DNA of 61,134 bases from an uncultured Bacteroidales bacterium (GTDB lineage: Bacteria > Bacteroidota > Bacteroidia > Bacteroidales > P3). A program made the position numbers and the translations under genes. Under the pieces are notes generated by a model that worked only from the letters and a program-made list of their open reading frames with translations, had not been told where the DNA came from and ran no database searches. Shown piece by piece: positions 28,128-37,950 of the stretch. The stretch spans positions 1 through 61,134 of the forward strand of contig CALUHO010000014.1 in the NCBI GenBank assembly GCA_944320465.1, written 5' to 3'. Each line of letters begins with the position of its first letter. Position 1 is the stretch's first letter.

Positions 28128-28697
28128 ATGTCAAGAATTGGTAGAGCACCTATAAGCCTTCCTAAGGGAGTTACGGTTAGCGTGGCCACTAACAATGTTG
28201 TGACGGTCAAAGGCCCTAAAGGCGAATTGAGCCGTCAAGTAAATCCCGATATCACGGTGCAAGTAGACAATGAAACCAACCATATATTGGTCAAGAGGCC
28301 TACGGATCAAAAACGCCACAAGGCTTTGCATGGTCTGTACCGGGCTTTGATTCACAACATGGTAGTAGGGGTTTCGGAAGGATTCAAAACGACGATGGAA
28401 ATCGTAGGTGTGGGTTACAAGGCCACTGTCAATGGGCAGATTATAGACCTTGCACTTGGCTATTCCCACAACTTATTCATCGAATTGCCCAAGGAAATAA
28501 AAGCAACAGCCACGGCAGAAAAAGGGAAGAACCCTACCCTCACGCTGGAATCATCCGACAAGGAGTTGCTTGGCATGGTTTGTTCCAAAATCCGTTCCTA
28601 TCGCAAGCCAGAACCTTATAAAGGCAAAGGTATCAAGTTTGAAGGTGAAATTTTGCGCAGGAAAGCTGGTAAATCGGCTGCCAGTGCCAAGAAATAG
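28128..28697 (+). CDS. rplF: 50S ribosomal protein L6
   Basis: 189 residues. L6 lies near the sarcin-ricin loop and the factor-binding site. The start is set at ATG 28128 (MSRIGRAPISLPKGVTV) because an upstream in-frame start would overlap rpsH and add non-homologous residues. The C-terminal PEPYKGKGIKFEGEILRRKAGKS signature is intact. Confidence 0.98.
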   Translation: MSRIGRAPISLPKGVTVSVATNNVVTVKGPKGELSRQVNPDITVQVDNETNHILVKRPTDQKRHKALHGLYRALIHNMVVGVSEGFKTTMEIVGVGYKATVNGQIIDLALGYSHNLFIELPKEIKATATAEKGKNPTLTLESSDKELLGMVCSKIRSYRKPEPYKGKGIKFEGEILRRKAGKSAASAKK

Positions 28698-28721
28698 CGG
28701 ACTATTAAATATATTTGCACG

Positions 28722-29075
28722 ATGGCTATTACGAAAAGATATAGAAGAGAGCGCATCAAGATGCGCATTCGCAAGAAGATATCGGGTAGCACTGTTGCTC
28801 CCCGTTTGAGCGTGTTCAGAAGCAACCGGGACATTTATGCCCAAATCATCAATGATGAAACAGGCAAAACCTTGGTTCAAGCTTCGTCCAAAGAAAAGAG
28901 TTTCTCTTTCCAAGGGACCAAGACCGAAAAAGCTGCTGAAGTAGGGAAAATTTTGGCTGAGAGAGCCAAGGCAGCTTCTATCGAACAAGTTGTTTTCGAC
29001 CGTAACGGTTATTTGTATCACGGACGTGTAAAATCTTTGGCAGACGGTGCCAGGGAAGGCGGCCTCAAATTCTAA
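28722..29075 (+). CDS. rplR: 50S ribosomal protein L18
   Basis: 117 residues. Binds 5S rRNA with L5. The basic N-terminus [18 protein letters not shown] and [22 protein letters not shown] are typical; [26 protein letters not shown] closes the protein. Between rplF and rpsE in the standard spc order. Confidence 0.98.
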   Translation: MAITKRYRRERIKMRIRKKISGSTVAPRLSVFRSNRDIYAQIINDETGKTLVQASSKEKSFSFQGTKTEKAAEVGKILAERAKAASIEQVVFDRNGYLYHGRVKSLADGAREGGLKF

Positions 29076-29087
29076 GGAAACAAGACT

Positions 29088-29606
29088 ATGACAGACACAA
29101 ATGTAAAGAAAGTGAAATCGAGCGACATCGAATTTCAAGACAAGTTGGTTAGCATCAACCGTGTCACCAAAGTCACCAAAGGGGGCCGGACTTTCAGTTT
29201 TTCGGCTATCGTAGTGGTCGGCAATGGAAACGGCGTAGTTGGTTATGGTCTTGGGAAAGCCAAGGAAGTCCAAGCTGCCATCCAGAAAGGTCTGGATGAC
29301 GCAAAGAAGAATCTTGTCAAGGTCCCCGTTCTCAAAGGAACTATTCCTCATGAACAATACGGGAAATACAGCGGTGCGACCGTGTTCCTCAAACCGGCGG
29401 CTCCGGGTACTGGAGTTATCGCGGGTGGTGCCATGCGTGCCGTATTGGAAAGCGTAGGAGTAAAGGACGTGTTGGCTAAATCCAAAGGTTCTTCCAATCC
29501 CCACTCGGTTGTCAAAGCAACCATCAATGCCCTTGCACAAATGAGGGATCCGTTGATGGTCGCTCATTCGAGAGGCATTGAATTGGATAAAGTGTTTAAC
29601 GGCTAA
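29088..29606 (+). CDS. rpsE: 30S ribosomal protein S5
   Basis: 172 residues. S5 forms part of the mRNA entry site and affects decoding fidelity. [37 protein letters not shown] and the glycine-rich [18 protein letters not shown] block are diagnostic. 12 bp after rplR. Confidence 0.98.
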   Translation: MTDTNVKKVKSSDIEFQDKLVSINRVTKVTKGGRTFSFSAIVVVGNGNGVVGYGLGKAKEVQAAIQKGLDDAKKNLVKVPVLKGTIPHEQYGKYSGATVFLKPAAPGTGVIAGGAMRAVLESVGVKDVLAKSKGSSNPHSVVKATINALAQMRDPLMVAHSRGIELDKVFNG

Positions 29607-29626
29607 GAGAAAAGGAGACTCATTTC

Positions 29627-29806
29627 ATGAAGAAGGTGAAATTGACCCAAATAAAAAGCGGCATCGACCGCCCCTTGTCCCAAAAGATGACTCTCAAATC
29701 ATTGAAATTGGGACGGATTGGCAAAACGGCCGAAGTCGAAATGAATCCGGATATGGCCGGCATGATTGCCAAGGTCAGCCACTTGATTAAAATCGAAGAG
29801 ATTTAG
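29627..29806 (+). CDS. rpmD: 50S ribosomal protein L30
   Basis: 59 residues, read directly from the sequence: begins MKKVKLTQIKSGIDRPLSQK and continues with the L30 core LKLGRIGKTAEVEMNPDMAGMIAKV, ending KIEEI before TAG. It fills the place of rpmD between rpsE and rplO. A longer ORF in another frame over the same bases is a shadow. Confidence 0.95.
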   Translation: MKKVKLTQIKSGIDRPLSQKMTLKSLKLGRIGKTAEVEMNPDMAGMIAKVSHLIKIEEI

Positions 29807-29852
29807 TCAGGATATCGGAATTATTTACTAACGAGAGAAAAGAGATTTTAAT

Positions 29853-30320
29853 ATGGACTTATCAACTTTATCCCCCGCCAAAGGTTCGGTCAGGACGAAC
29901 AAGCGTTTGGGTCGCGGTTATGGTTCTGGCAATGGACAGACAGCCGGAAGAGGGCACAAAGGTGCGAAATCCCGTTCGGGTTATAGTCGCAAGATTGGTT
30001 TTGAAGGCGGCCAGATGCCTCTGTACCGGCGTTTGCCGAAAAGCGGATTCAAAAACATGAACCGTATTGAATACAACGCCATTAACTTGGATATATTGGA
30101 AAAGTTAGCTACGGAAAAAGGCTTAACGACCATCAATCTCCAAGTCCTGAAAGAAAATGGCTTGGCATCCAAGAATGACAAGGTTAAAATCTTGGGACGA
30201 GGGGAACTGAATTCCACCGTAAACGTAACTGCCCATGCTTTTTCCGCTAAAGCGAAAGAAGCCATCGAAGCCAAAGGCGGTTCTGCCGCACTGGTTGAGA
30301 CAAAACCCCAAGAAAAATAA
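29853..30320 (+). CDS. rplO: 50S ribosomal protein L15
   Basis: 155 residues. L15 is a late-assembly 50S protein. Glycine-rich N-terminus ([27 protein letters not shown]) and [17 protein letters not shown] are diagnostic. A strong hairpin follows before secY. Confidence 0.98.
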   Translation: MDLSTLSPAKGSVRTNKRLGRGYGSGNGQTAGRGHKGAKSRSGYSRKIGFEGGQMPLYRRLPKSGFKNMNRIEYNAINLDILEKLATEKGLTTINLQVLKENGLASKNDKVKILGRGELNSTVNVTAHAFSAKAKEAIEAKGGSAALVETKPQEK

Positions 30321-30328
30321 TATTCTTG

Positions 30329-30372
30329 TTGATTAGCCTTGTCGGTAAAGACAAGGCTAATCAATGGTTTTT
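30329..30372 (+). terminator. Perfect 15-bp hairpin between rplO and secY (attenuator-like)
   Basis: TTGATTAGCCTTGTC (30329-30343), loop GGTAAA, GACAAGGCTAATCAA (30350-30364), then TGGTTTTTA. The form is that of an intrinsic terminator with a short U-tract inside the operon. No new promoter is obvious between it and secY, so partial termination or RNA processing is the likely role. Confidence 0.75.
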
Positions 30373-30396
30373 ACATCCATCTTATCCAGATAGTTG

Positions 30397-31758
30397 ATGA
30401 AAAGATTCATAGAAACCCTGAAAAACATCTATAAGATAGAGGAACTTCGCAAGAGGATTCTTTATACGCTGGGAATCATCGTAATCTACCGTATAGGTTC
30501 TTTTATCGTTTTGCCTGGGATTGACCCATCCCAGTTAGGAGCCTTGCAGCAACAGACCAGCGATGGTTTGCTCGGATTGCTGAATATGTTTTCCGGAGGT
30601 GCCTTCTCTAATGCATCCATCTTTGCATTAGGGATCATGCCTTATATCTCAGCATCCATCATAGTGCAATTGTTTGGCATGGCAATCCCCTATTTCCAAA
30701 AGCTTCAGAAAGAAGGGGAAAGCGGACGCAGGAAAATGAACCAAATCACGCGCTGGCTCACCATTGCCGTCACTGCTCTTCAGGCACCGGCATACTTGAC
30801 CAACGTCGTAAACCAGCTTCCGGCTACTGCTTTCATCCCGTTCAATGGAACTAATCCGGGTGCATTTTTCTGGGTTTCGTCCTGTATCATCCTCACCGCA
30901 GGTACGTTGTTTGTGATGTGGCTTGGTGAAAAGATTACAGACAAGGGCATAGGAAACGGTATCTCCCTCATTATCATGATTGGTATCATCGCCCGCTTGC
31001 CGTTTGCCCTCTTTGGGGAATTCGTCGCCCGATTGGAGCAGCAAGGTGGTGGCTTAGTGATGTTCCTCGTAGAATTAGTCGTCCTGATTGCCGTTATTCT
31101 GCTGTGTATCTTGCTCGTACAAGGAACTCGCAGAATTCCGGTTCAATATGCTAAAAGAATCGTCGGTAACAAACAATACGGCGGGGTTCGCCAATATCTC
31201 CCGTTGAAAGTCAATGCAGCCGGCGTAATGCCCATCATCTTTGCGCAAGCTATCATGTTCATCCCTGTAACGATTGCGGGGTTTGCATCTCCGGAATCGG
31301 TCAACTCCGGATTCTGGAGATCCATGATGGACTTCAATGGATTTTGGTATAATTTGATTTTTGCATTGCTGATTATCGTGTTCACCTATTTTTATACGGC
31401 TATCACGATGAACTCGCAGCAAATTGCCGACGACCTCAAACGAAACAATGGCTTCATTCCTGGTATCAAGCCTGGTAAAAAGACGATGGAATTCATCGAT
31501 GATGTGATTTCTCGAATTACGCTGCCGGGGTCTATCTTCTTGGCAATCGTGGCTATCCTGCCAGCAATTGTAAGCCTGTTCGGTGTCAGCACTCAGTTTG
31601 CCCAATTCTATGGAGGGACTTCATTGCTGATTATGGTAGGGGTCATTTTGGATACCTTGCAACAAATAGAAAGCCACTTGCTGATGCGTCACTATGATGG
31701 TCTGACAAAATCGGGACGAATCAAAGGTCGCTCTGGAGGAGCTTACGGCGTTGCTTAG
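30397..31758 (+). CDS. secY: Protein translocase subunit SecY
   Basis: 453 residues, ten transmembrane segments forming the Sec channel of the inner membrane. N-terminal signature RKRILYTLGIIVIYRIGSFIVLPGID and the cytosolic loop region PVQYAKRIVG are present. The ATG at 30397 is preferred to the TTG at 30394. It follows the rplO hairpin and precedes map by 13 bp. Confidence 0.97.
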   Translation: MKRFIETLKNIYKIEELRKRILYTLGIIVIYRIGSFIVLPGIDPSQLGALQQQTSDGLLGLLNMFSGGAFSNASIFALGIMPYISASIIVQLFGMAIPYFQKLQKEGESGRRKMNQITRWLTIAVTALQAPAYLTNVVNQLPATAFIPFNGTNPGAFFWVSSCIILTAGTLFVMWLGEKITDKGIGNGISLIIMIGIIARLPFALFGEFVARLEQQGGGLVMFLVELVVLIAVILLCILLVQGTRRIPVQYAKRIVGNKQYGGVRQYLPLKVNAAGVMPIIFAQAIMFIPVTIAGFASPESVNSGFWRSMMDFNGFWYNLIFALLIIVFTYFYTAITMNSQQIADDLKRNNGFIPGIKPGKKTMEFIDDVISRITLPGSIFLAIVAILPAIVSLFGVSTQFAQFYGGTSLLIMVGVILDTLQQIESHLLMRHYDGLTKSGRIKGRSGGAYGVA

Positions 31759-31771
31759 TTTGCTTAGAAAA

Positions 31772-32551
31772 ATGTCACCGAGAATATACACACAGGAAGA
31801 AATTGCCAAAATCAGCCAAAGCGCACTCCTTGTCGGAGACACTTTGGCTGAAATGGCCAAAATGATAGCCCCTGGTGTCAAAACCATCGAACTGGACAGA
31901 CGAGCAGAGGAATTCATCCGCTCCAATGGAGCGATACCTGCCTGCAAAGGCTACGAGGGGTTCCCTTCTGCTTTATGCATCTCTGTCAATGAAGTGGTTG
32001 TCCACGGCTTTCCTTCCGAATTGGAATTGAAAGACGGAGATATTGTCTCGGTTGACTGCGTGGTTGAAAAAGATGGTTACTTTGGAGACTCTGCCTATAC
32101 CTTTATGGTAGGGAATGTAGCAGACCCCGTACGGAATCTGCTGGAAGCAACCAAAGTTTCCTTGTACAAAGGCATTGAGCAAGCCCGTGCGGGGAAAAGG
32201 ACCGGCGATATCGGCCATGCGGTACAGTCGTATGTGGAAGCCCGTGGATACGGAGTGGTTAGAGAACTCTGCGGGCATGGAGTTGGCGCCCATATGCATG
32301 AAAAGCCTGATGTGTTGAACTACGGCAAACAAGGCAGCGGCGTCTTGCTCAAAGAAGGAATGGTCATCGCCATCGAACCGATGATTACCTTAGGAAAACG
32401 AAATATCGGCATTGCCAAAAACGGATGGGAAGTATATACTCTGGATGGCAAGCCAGCTGCTCATTTTGAACACAGTCTCACCATCACTGGAGGAGAAGCC
32501 AGAATCCTCTCCTCTTTTGAAAAGGTGGAAGAAATTTTAAAGAACAAATAG
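31772..32551 (+). CDS. map: Type I methionine aminopeptidase
   Basis: 259 residues. Removes the initiator Met from new proteins; two metal ions in the active site. Metal-ligand regions visible: VSVDCVVEKDGYFGDSAYTF (two Asp), CGHGVGAHMHEKP (His), IEPMITLG (Glu) and EHSLTI. The ATG at 31772 is chosen; the upstream TTG at 31751 overlaps secY. infA follows after 3 bp. Confidence 0.97.
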   Translation: MSPRIYTQEEIAKISQSALLVGDTLAEMAKMIAPGVKTIELDRRAEEFIRSNGAIPACKGYEGFPSALCISVNEVVVHGFPSELELKDGDIVSVDCVVEKDGYFGDSAYTFMVGNVADPVRNLLEATKVSLYKGIEQARAGKRTGDIGHAVQSYVEARGYGVVRELCGHGVGAHMHEKPDVLNYGKQGSGVLLKEGMVIAIEPMITLGKRNIGIAKNGWEVYTLDGKPAAHFEHSLTITGGEARILSSFEKVEEILKNK

Positions 32552-32554
32552 GAA

Positions 32555-32773
32555 ATGGCAAAACAGCAATCCATACAACAAGACGGAACGGTTATCGAAT
32601 CCTTAGGTAATGCCATGTTCCGGGTAGAGCTGGAAAACGGCCATACCGTCATTGCCCATATTTCCGGGAAAATGCGGCTACATTACATCAAAATTCTGCC
32701 GGGTGACAGGGTCCAATTGGAAATGTCTCCTTATGATTTGAGTAAAGCCCGCATAGTTTTCAGATATAAATAG
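32555..32773 (+). CDS. infA: Translation initiation factor IF-1
   Basis: 72 residues, exact family length. OB-fold protein that occupies the A site during initiation. [22 protein letters not shown] and [23 protein letters not shown] are diagnostic. Its stop codon touches a promoter-like TATTTTTG. Confidence 0.98.
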   Translation: MAKQQSIQQDGTVIESLGNAMFRVELENGHTVIAHISGKMRLHYIKILPGDRVQLEMSPYDLSKARIVFRYK

Positions 32774-32781
32774 TATTTTTG
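32774..32781 (+). promoter_or_regulatory. Possible internal promoter -7 box before rpmJ
   Basis: TATTTTTG matches TAnnTTTG and starts right after the infA stop codon, 38 bp before rpmJ. No matching -33 box at the correct distance, so the evidence is weak. Confidence 0.35.
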
Positions 32782-32811
32782 CGCCCTAAAATTTTATAAC
32801 AAGAAAGACCG

Positions 32812-32928
32812 ATGAAAGTAAAGCCGTCAGTAAAGAAGAGATCGCCCGAGTGCAAAATTGTGAAACGCAAAGGGGTGGTGTACGTGATCAACAAAAAGAA
32901 TCCCAAGTTCAAAATGAGACAGGGATAA
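32812..32928 (+). CDS. rpmJ: 50S ribosomal protein L36
   Basis: 38 residues, read directly: [20 protein letters not shown], then [18 protein letters not shown]. It has one Cys where the zinc-binding form has three Cys and a His, so it is a zinc-independent (C-) L36. Located between infA and rpsM as in most bacteria. Confidence 0.96.
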   Translation: MKVKPSVKKRSPECKIVKRKGVVYVINKKNPKFKMRQG

Positions 32929-32967
32929 GTTCACGAAGAGTGTTTAGATTTAAAATTGGAATAATAC

Positions 32968-33348
32968 ATGGCACGTATTGCAGGTATAGATTTACCTAAG
33001 AACAAAAGAGGGGAAATAGGTTTGACCTATATTTACGGTATTGGCAGAAGCACCGCCCGTAAAATCCTGGCATCATCAGACATTTCTTTTGACAAGAAAG
33101 TAGAAGAATGGAATGATGAAGAACTGGCTAAAATCCGTACGTATATCGGTGAAAAGCTAAAAGTGGAAGGGGCACTCCGTTCCGAAGTACAGACAAACAT
33201 CAAACGTTTGATGGATATCGGGTGCTACCGTGGTATCCGTCACCGTCTTGGATTGCCGCTCCGCGGACAAAGTACCAAGAACAATGCCCGCACACGCAAA
33301 GGGCGCAAGAAGACGGTTGCCAACAAGAAGAAGGCGCCTAAAGGTTAA
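32968..33348 (+). CDS. rpsM: 30S ribosomal protein S13
   Basis: 126 residues. S13 at the top of the 30S head bridges to L5 and contacts t[32 protein letters not shown] and the C-terminal [28 protein letters not shown] are typical. First gene of the alpha segment. Confidence 0.98.
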   Translation: MARIAGIDLPKNKRGEIGLTYIYGIGRSTARKILASSDISFDKKVEEWNDEELAKIRTYIGEKLKVEGALRSEVQTNIKRLMDIGCYRGIRHRLGLPLRGQSTKNNARTRKGRKKTVANKKKAPKG

Positions 33349-33400
33349 AAACTAGCTTTGCATCAGATTTTTGAGCTAATAACATTCATTTTAATAAGAC

Positions 33401-33811
33401 ATGGCAAAAGTTGCTAACGCTGGCGGAAAAAACGCCAAGACAGTGAAGAAGAAGATTGTCAAAGTCGAACCGCAAGGCAAGGCTTTCATCTCGGCTTCAT
33501 TCAACAATGTGATCATCTCGCTCACCAATAACGCAGGTCAGGTTATTTCTTGGGCTTCAGCTGGGAAAATGGGTTTCAAAGGTTCCAAGAAGAATACACC
33601 CTATGCTGCCCAGATGGCAGCCACCGATTGTGCCAAAGTTGCCTACGATTTGGGATTGCGCAAAGTAAAAGTTTATGTGAAAGGACCCGGTGCCGGCCGT
33701 GAATCAGCTATCCGTACCATTCATGGAGCGGGAATCGAAGTTACCGAAATCATGGACGTTACGCCTCTGCCCCATAATGGTTGCCGTCCTCCCAAGAGAA
33801 GAAGAGTTTAA
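33401..33811 (+). CDS. rpsK: 30S ribosomal protein S11
   Basis: 136 residues. Platform protein of the 30S subunit near the E-site m[47 protein letters not shown] and the [14 protein letters not shown] tail are diagnostic. An N-terminal basic extension of about 20 residues precedes the core. Confidence 0.98.
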   Translation: MAKVANAGGKNAKTVKKKIVKVEPQGKAFISASFNNVIISLTNNAGQVISWASAGKMGFKGSKKNTPYAAQMAATDCAKVAYDLGLRKVKVYVKGPGAGRESAIRTIHGAGIEVTEIMDVTPLPHNGCRPPKRRRV

Positions 33812-33846
33812 GTTTGTGTAACCTACTTTAAAAGCATAGCAGAAAC

Positions 33847-34452
33847 ATGGCAAGATATATTGGTCCAAAATCTAAAATCGCACGGAAGTTCCAAGAGCCC
33901 ATCTATGGAGCTGATAAGGTCTTGGAACGGAAAAATTACGCTCCCGGACAACACGGTCAAAGCAAACGCAGGTCCAAACTCTCCGAGTATGGTATCCAGT
34001 TGCAGGAAAAACAGAAGGCCAAATACACCTACGGAATCTTGGAAAGGCAGTTCCGCAAGATTTTTGCCCAGGCTTCGCGCCGTCAAGGCATCACTGGGGA
34101 AAACCTTCTCCAATTGCTGGAATCCCGTTTGGACAATGTAGTGTTCCGTCTGGGGATCGCTCCCACTCGCAATGCGGCACGCCAGATGGTCGGTCATCGT
34201 CATATTGTGGTCAACGGCCGAGTTGTCAGCATCCCATCATTTCAGTTGCGTCCGGGGGACATCGTGGAAGTTCGCGAGAAATCCAAATCATTGGAAGTGA
34301 TTACCAACTCAGTGGAAGGTCGTACCAACCAGTACAACTGGCTGGAATGGGATAGCAAGACTATGACAGGGAAATTCCTGAATTATCCAGAACGTGAAAA
34401 CATTCCGGAAAACATCAAGGAACAGTTGATTGTCGAATTGTACTCCAAGTAA
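33847..34452 (+). CDS. rpsD: 30S ribosomal protein S4 (zinc-free form)
   Basis: 201 residues. Assembly initiator of the 30S body and, in E. coli, repressor of the alpha operon. [15 protein letters not shown] and an S4 RNA-binding domain ([38 protein letters not shown]) are clear; the N-terminal zinc-binding Cys residues are absent. A hairpin overlaps its stop codon. Confidence 0.98.
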   Translation: MARYIGPKSKIARKFQEPIYGADKVLERKNYAPGQHGQSKRRSKLSEYGIQLQEKQKAKYTYGILERQFRKIFAQASRRQGITGENLLQLLESRLDNVVFRLGIAPTRNAARQMVGHRHIVVNGRVVSIPSFQLRPGDIVEVREKSKSLEVITNSVEGRTNQYNWLEWDSKTMTGKFLNYPERENIPENIKEQLIVELYSK

Positions 34453-34493
34453 TGATTGCTTGGAGTGCAATTCGCACATTGGGAAAATATCCC
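34442..34493 (+). promoter_or_regulatory. Cluster of small hairpins at the rpsD-rpoA junction
   Basis: ACTCCAAG / CTTGGAGT (34442-34466) spans the rpsD stop codon, GTGC-AATTC-GCAC (34465-34477) follows, then GGGA-AAATA-TCCC leading into a T-rich stretch. This could attenuate transcription into rpoA or bind a ribosomal protein. Confidence 0.4.
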
Positions 34494-34526
34494 TCCTTTC
34501 ATTTTTAATATTTAAAACAAAACCAA

Positions 34527-35561
34527 ATGGCAATTTTAGCTTTTCAGAAACCGGATAAAGTGAACATGGTCAGCTTGGATGACAAGAAAGGTATCTTTGA
34601 AATCCATCCGCTGGAACCGGGTTATTCGGTGACTATCGGAAATGCCTTACGCCGTATCTTGATATCTTCGTTGGAAGGATTTGCCATCACCTCCATCCGT
34701 ATCGAAGGAGTGGATCATGAGTTTGCGTCCATTAAAGGTGTGATTGAGGATGTTACCAATATTGTATTAAACCTCAAGCAAATTCGCTTCAAGCAACAAA
34801 TCAAGGAGGTGGATCAGGAAAAGGTTCATTTGGAAATCTCGAACCAAGAAGTCTTCAAAGCAGGAGACTTGAACAACGTCCTGAATGGTTTCCAAGTCCT
34901 GAATCCGGAATTTGAAATCTGCCACATGGAACCGAGCGTCCATCTGAGCATGGATATTGCTATCAACAAAGGCCGTGGATGGGTTCCTGCCGAAGAGAAC
35001 AAGAACCCGAACGACCCGGTTGGCACAATTGCAATCGATTCCATCCATACTCCAATCAAGAATGTCCACTACGAGACGGAAAATTTCCGTGTAGAACAAA
35101 AGACCGATTATGAAAAATTGGTCTTGACAATCCTGACCGACGGTTCCATTTCGCCCAAAGATGCCTTGAAAGATGCCGCGACGATCCTGATTAATCATTT
35201 TGCACTCTTCTCTGAAGAGAAAATGGCTTTGGAAGTACCGGAAGATGATTTTGCTGGCGAATTTGACGAGGAAGACCTGCACATGCGTCAGCTGCTTAAC
35301 ACTCGTTTAGCAGATATGGAACTTTCCGTTCGTGCTTTGAATTGCCTTAAAGCGGCAGAAGTGGAAACCTTAGGCGAACTGGTTTCCTTCAACAAGTCTG
35401 ACTTGCTCAAATTCCGCAACTTTGGCAAAAAGTCGTTGACTGAATTGGAGAACTTGGTAAAATCCAAGAACTTGGACTTCGGCATGAATGTCAGCAAATA
35501 CAAACTGACAAAATCGGAACCAACAGAAAAAGAAGAAGTAGTTGTTGTAGAAGAAAATTAG
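34527..35561 (+). CDS. rpoA: RNA polymerase alpha subunit
   Basis: 344 residues. The N-terminal domain (about 1-235) dimerises and assembles beta and beta'; [29 protein letters not shown] is the conserved block. The C-terminal domain (from about 265), with [31 protein letters not shown], binds promoter UP elements and activators. A short acidic tail ends the protein. 74 bp after rpsD, 12 bp before rplQ. Confidence 0.98.
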   Translation: MAILAFQKPDKVNMVSLDDKKGIFEIHPLEPGYSVTIGNALRRILISSLEGFAITSIRIEGVDHEFASIKGVIEDVTNIVLNLKQIRFKQQIKEVDQEKVHLEISNQEVFKAGDLNNVLNGFQVLNPEFEICHMEPSVHLSMDIAINKGRGWVPAEENKNPNDPVGTIAIDSIHTPIKNVHYETENFRVEQKTDYEKLVLTILTDGSISPKDALKDAATILINHFALFSEEKMALEVPEDDFAGEFDEEDLHMRQLLNTRLADMELSVRALNCLKAAEVETLGELVSFNKSDLLKFRNFGKKSLTELENLVKSKNLDFGMNVSKYKLTKSEPTEKEEVVVVEEN

Positions 35562-35573
35562 GGGATTTTTATC

Positions 35574-36074
35574 ATGAGACACGGAAAGAAATTCAATAAA
35601 CTGAGCAGGACGCACGCCCACCGGCGTCAAATGTTGGCCAATATGGCTTCATCTTTGATTCTGCACAAGCGAATCAATACCACTTTGGCAAAAGCGAAAG
35701 CTTTGAGGGTCTATGTAGAACCGCTTTTGACTAAAGCCAAAGAAGATACGACCCACTCCCGTCGAGTTGTTTTCAGCTATTTGCAAAACAAAGAAGCTGT
35801 TACTGAGCTATTCCGGGAAATTTCACAGAAGATTGCCCAGCGTCCCGGAGGTTACACCCGCATTCTGAAGACAGGTTATCGCCTTGGTGATAACGCTGAA
35901 ATGGCCTTCATCGAATTGGTTGACTATAGCCTCAATCCAAGTAACGGCAAGGAAAACAAAACCAAATCGACCCGTCGTGGCGGCAAGAAGAAATCCGCCG
36001 GTTCGGAAAATACAGCCCAAGCAACAGAAGCCGCAGCAACGGAAGTTCCTGCCGAAAGCGAAAAGGCTGAGTAG
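35574..36074 (+). CDS. rplQ: 50S ribosomal protein L17, with C-terminal tail
   Basis: 166 residues, compared with about 127 in E. coli. [37 protein letters not shown] is the diagnostic opening. The final ~45 residues are Lys/Ala/Glu-rich and probably disordered. Last gene of the super-operon, followed by a terminator. Confidence 0.98.
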   Translation: MRHGKKFNKLSRTHAHRRQMLANMASSLILHKRINTTLAKAKALRVYVEPLLTKAKEDTTHSRRVVFSYLQNKEAVTELFREISQKIAQRPGGYTRILKTGYRLGDNAEMAFIELVDYSLNPSNGKENKTKSTRRGGKKKSAGSENTAQATEAAATEVPAESEKAE

Positions 36075-36110
36075 AGCTTGGAACTGCTCGCATTGCCTAT
36101 ATAGCGAAGG

Positions 36111-36178
36111 AGAGGGTACGGAGAGCATTTTTCGGAACGAATGTAACGAAAAATACTTTTTCTGTTACCCTCTTTTTT
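36111..36178 (+). terminator. Terminator of the ribosomal super-operon
   Basis: Outer stem GAGGGTA (36111-36117) / TACCCTC (36166-36172) and inner stem ATTTTTCG (36127-36134) / CGAAAAAT (36147-36154), followed by T6. It begins 37 bp after the rplQ stop codon. Confidence 0.85.
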
Positions 36179-36180
36179 GC

Positions 36181-36421
36181 TATCTTTGGCTTCGCCGAAG
36201 ATAGGATGCATCTGGCATAACCAAAGCAAGGTTAGCTACGCCGCCCCCCCTTCGCCTCGGCTATATCCAAGCAAGGAAACTAGCTTGATATGGCACTCGG
36301 CTCAATCGGAGCTTTTGCATCTGCTCTCGACTTTCGCTATCGTTGGCTTCGCCGAAGATAGGATGCATCTCGGTAATGCAAAATGCACAAAATCCATGTA
36401 TTCAATATCCTTGAATGCATG
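36181..36421 (+). repeat. Hairpin repeat region between rplQ and eno
   Basis: Two identical 28-bp copies (36186-36213 and 36343-36370), each with GGCTTCGCC inside and GATGCATCT at the end, lie 157 bp apart. Each copy with its preceding bases forms a 10-bp stem with a TTC loop (TATCTTTGGC / GCCGAAGATA; one mismatch in copy 2). The first copy contains TATCTTTG, a -7-like box. A further 10-of-11-bp inverted repeat lies at 36395-36421. No gene is visible in 36075-36496; the eno promoter must lie here. Confidence 0.75.
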
Positions 36422-36484
36422 ATTCGCAGCCTGCCTCGCTAGGCACAAGCTGGCATTTACAGGAACAAGAAACGGAAAACATAA

Positions 36485-37789
<1,305 letters not shown>

Positions 37790-37805
37790 GCCCCTCCGGG
37801 TACCA

Positions 37806-37875
37806 GGGTATCCACGACTCCTTGCTGGACAAATTACTTGAGTCCTTCTGCAAAAAACGCGGATACCCTCTTTTC
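37806..37875 (+). terminator. Terminator-like long hairpin after eno
   Basis: GGGTATCC (37806-37813) pairs with GGATACCC (37861-37868), and GACTC (37816-37820) with GAGTC inside it; TCTTTTCTTT follows the outer stem. The loop is long, but position and U-rich tail fit termination of eno. Confidence 0.65.
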
Positions 37876-37950
37876 TTTCCACGCGTACTACTGCTTGAAG
37901 GTAATCCAAAATCGCTTAATATCAATAGGCCAAACTCAGAAAACGCCTTG

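Noticed and set aside
29578..29790. 70-residue frame over the rpsE-rplO spacer
   Set aside because: It is in the wrong frame; the real gene there is rpmD at 29627-29806.
37822..37950. Upstream extension of the patatin-barrel protein from a TTG
   Set aside because: It would run through the eno terminator and bury the signal peptide 43 residues inside the protein.
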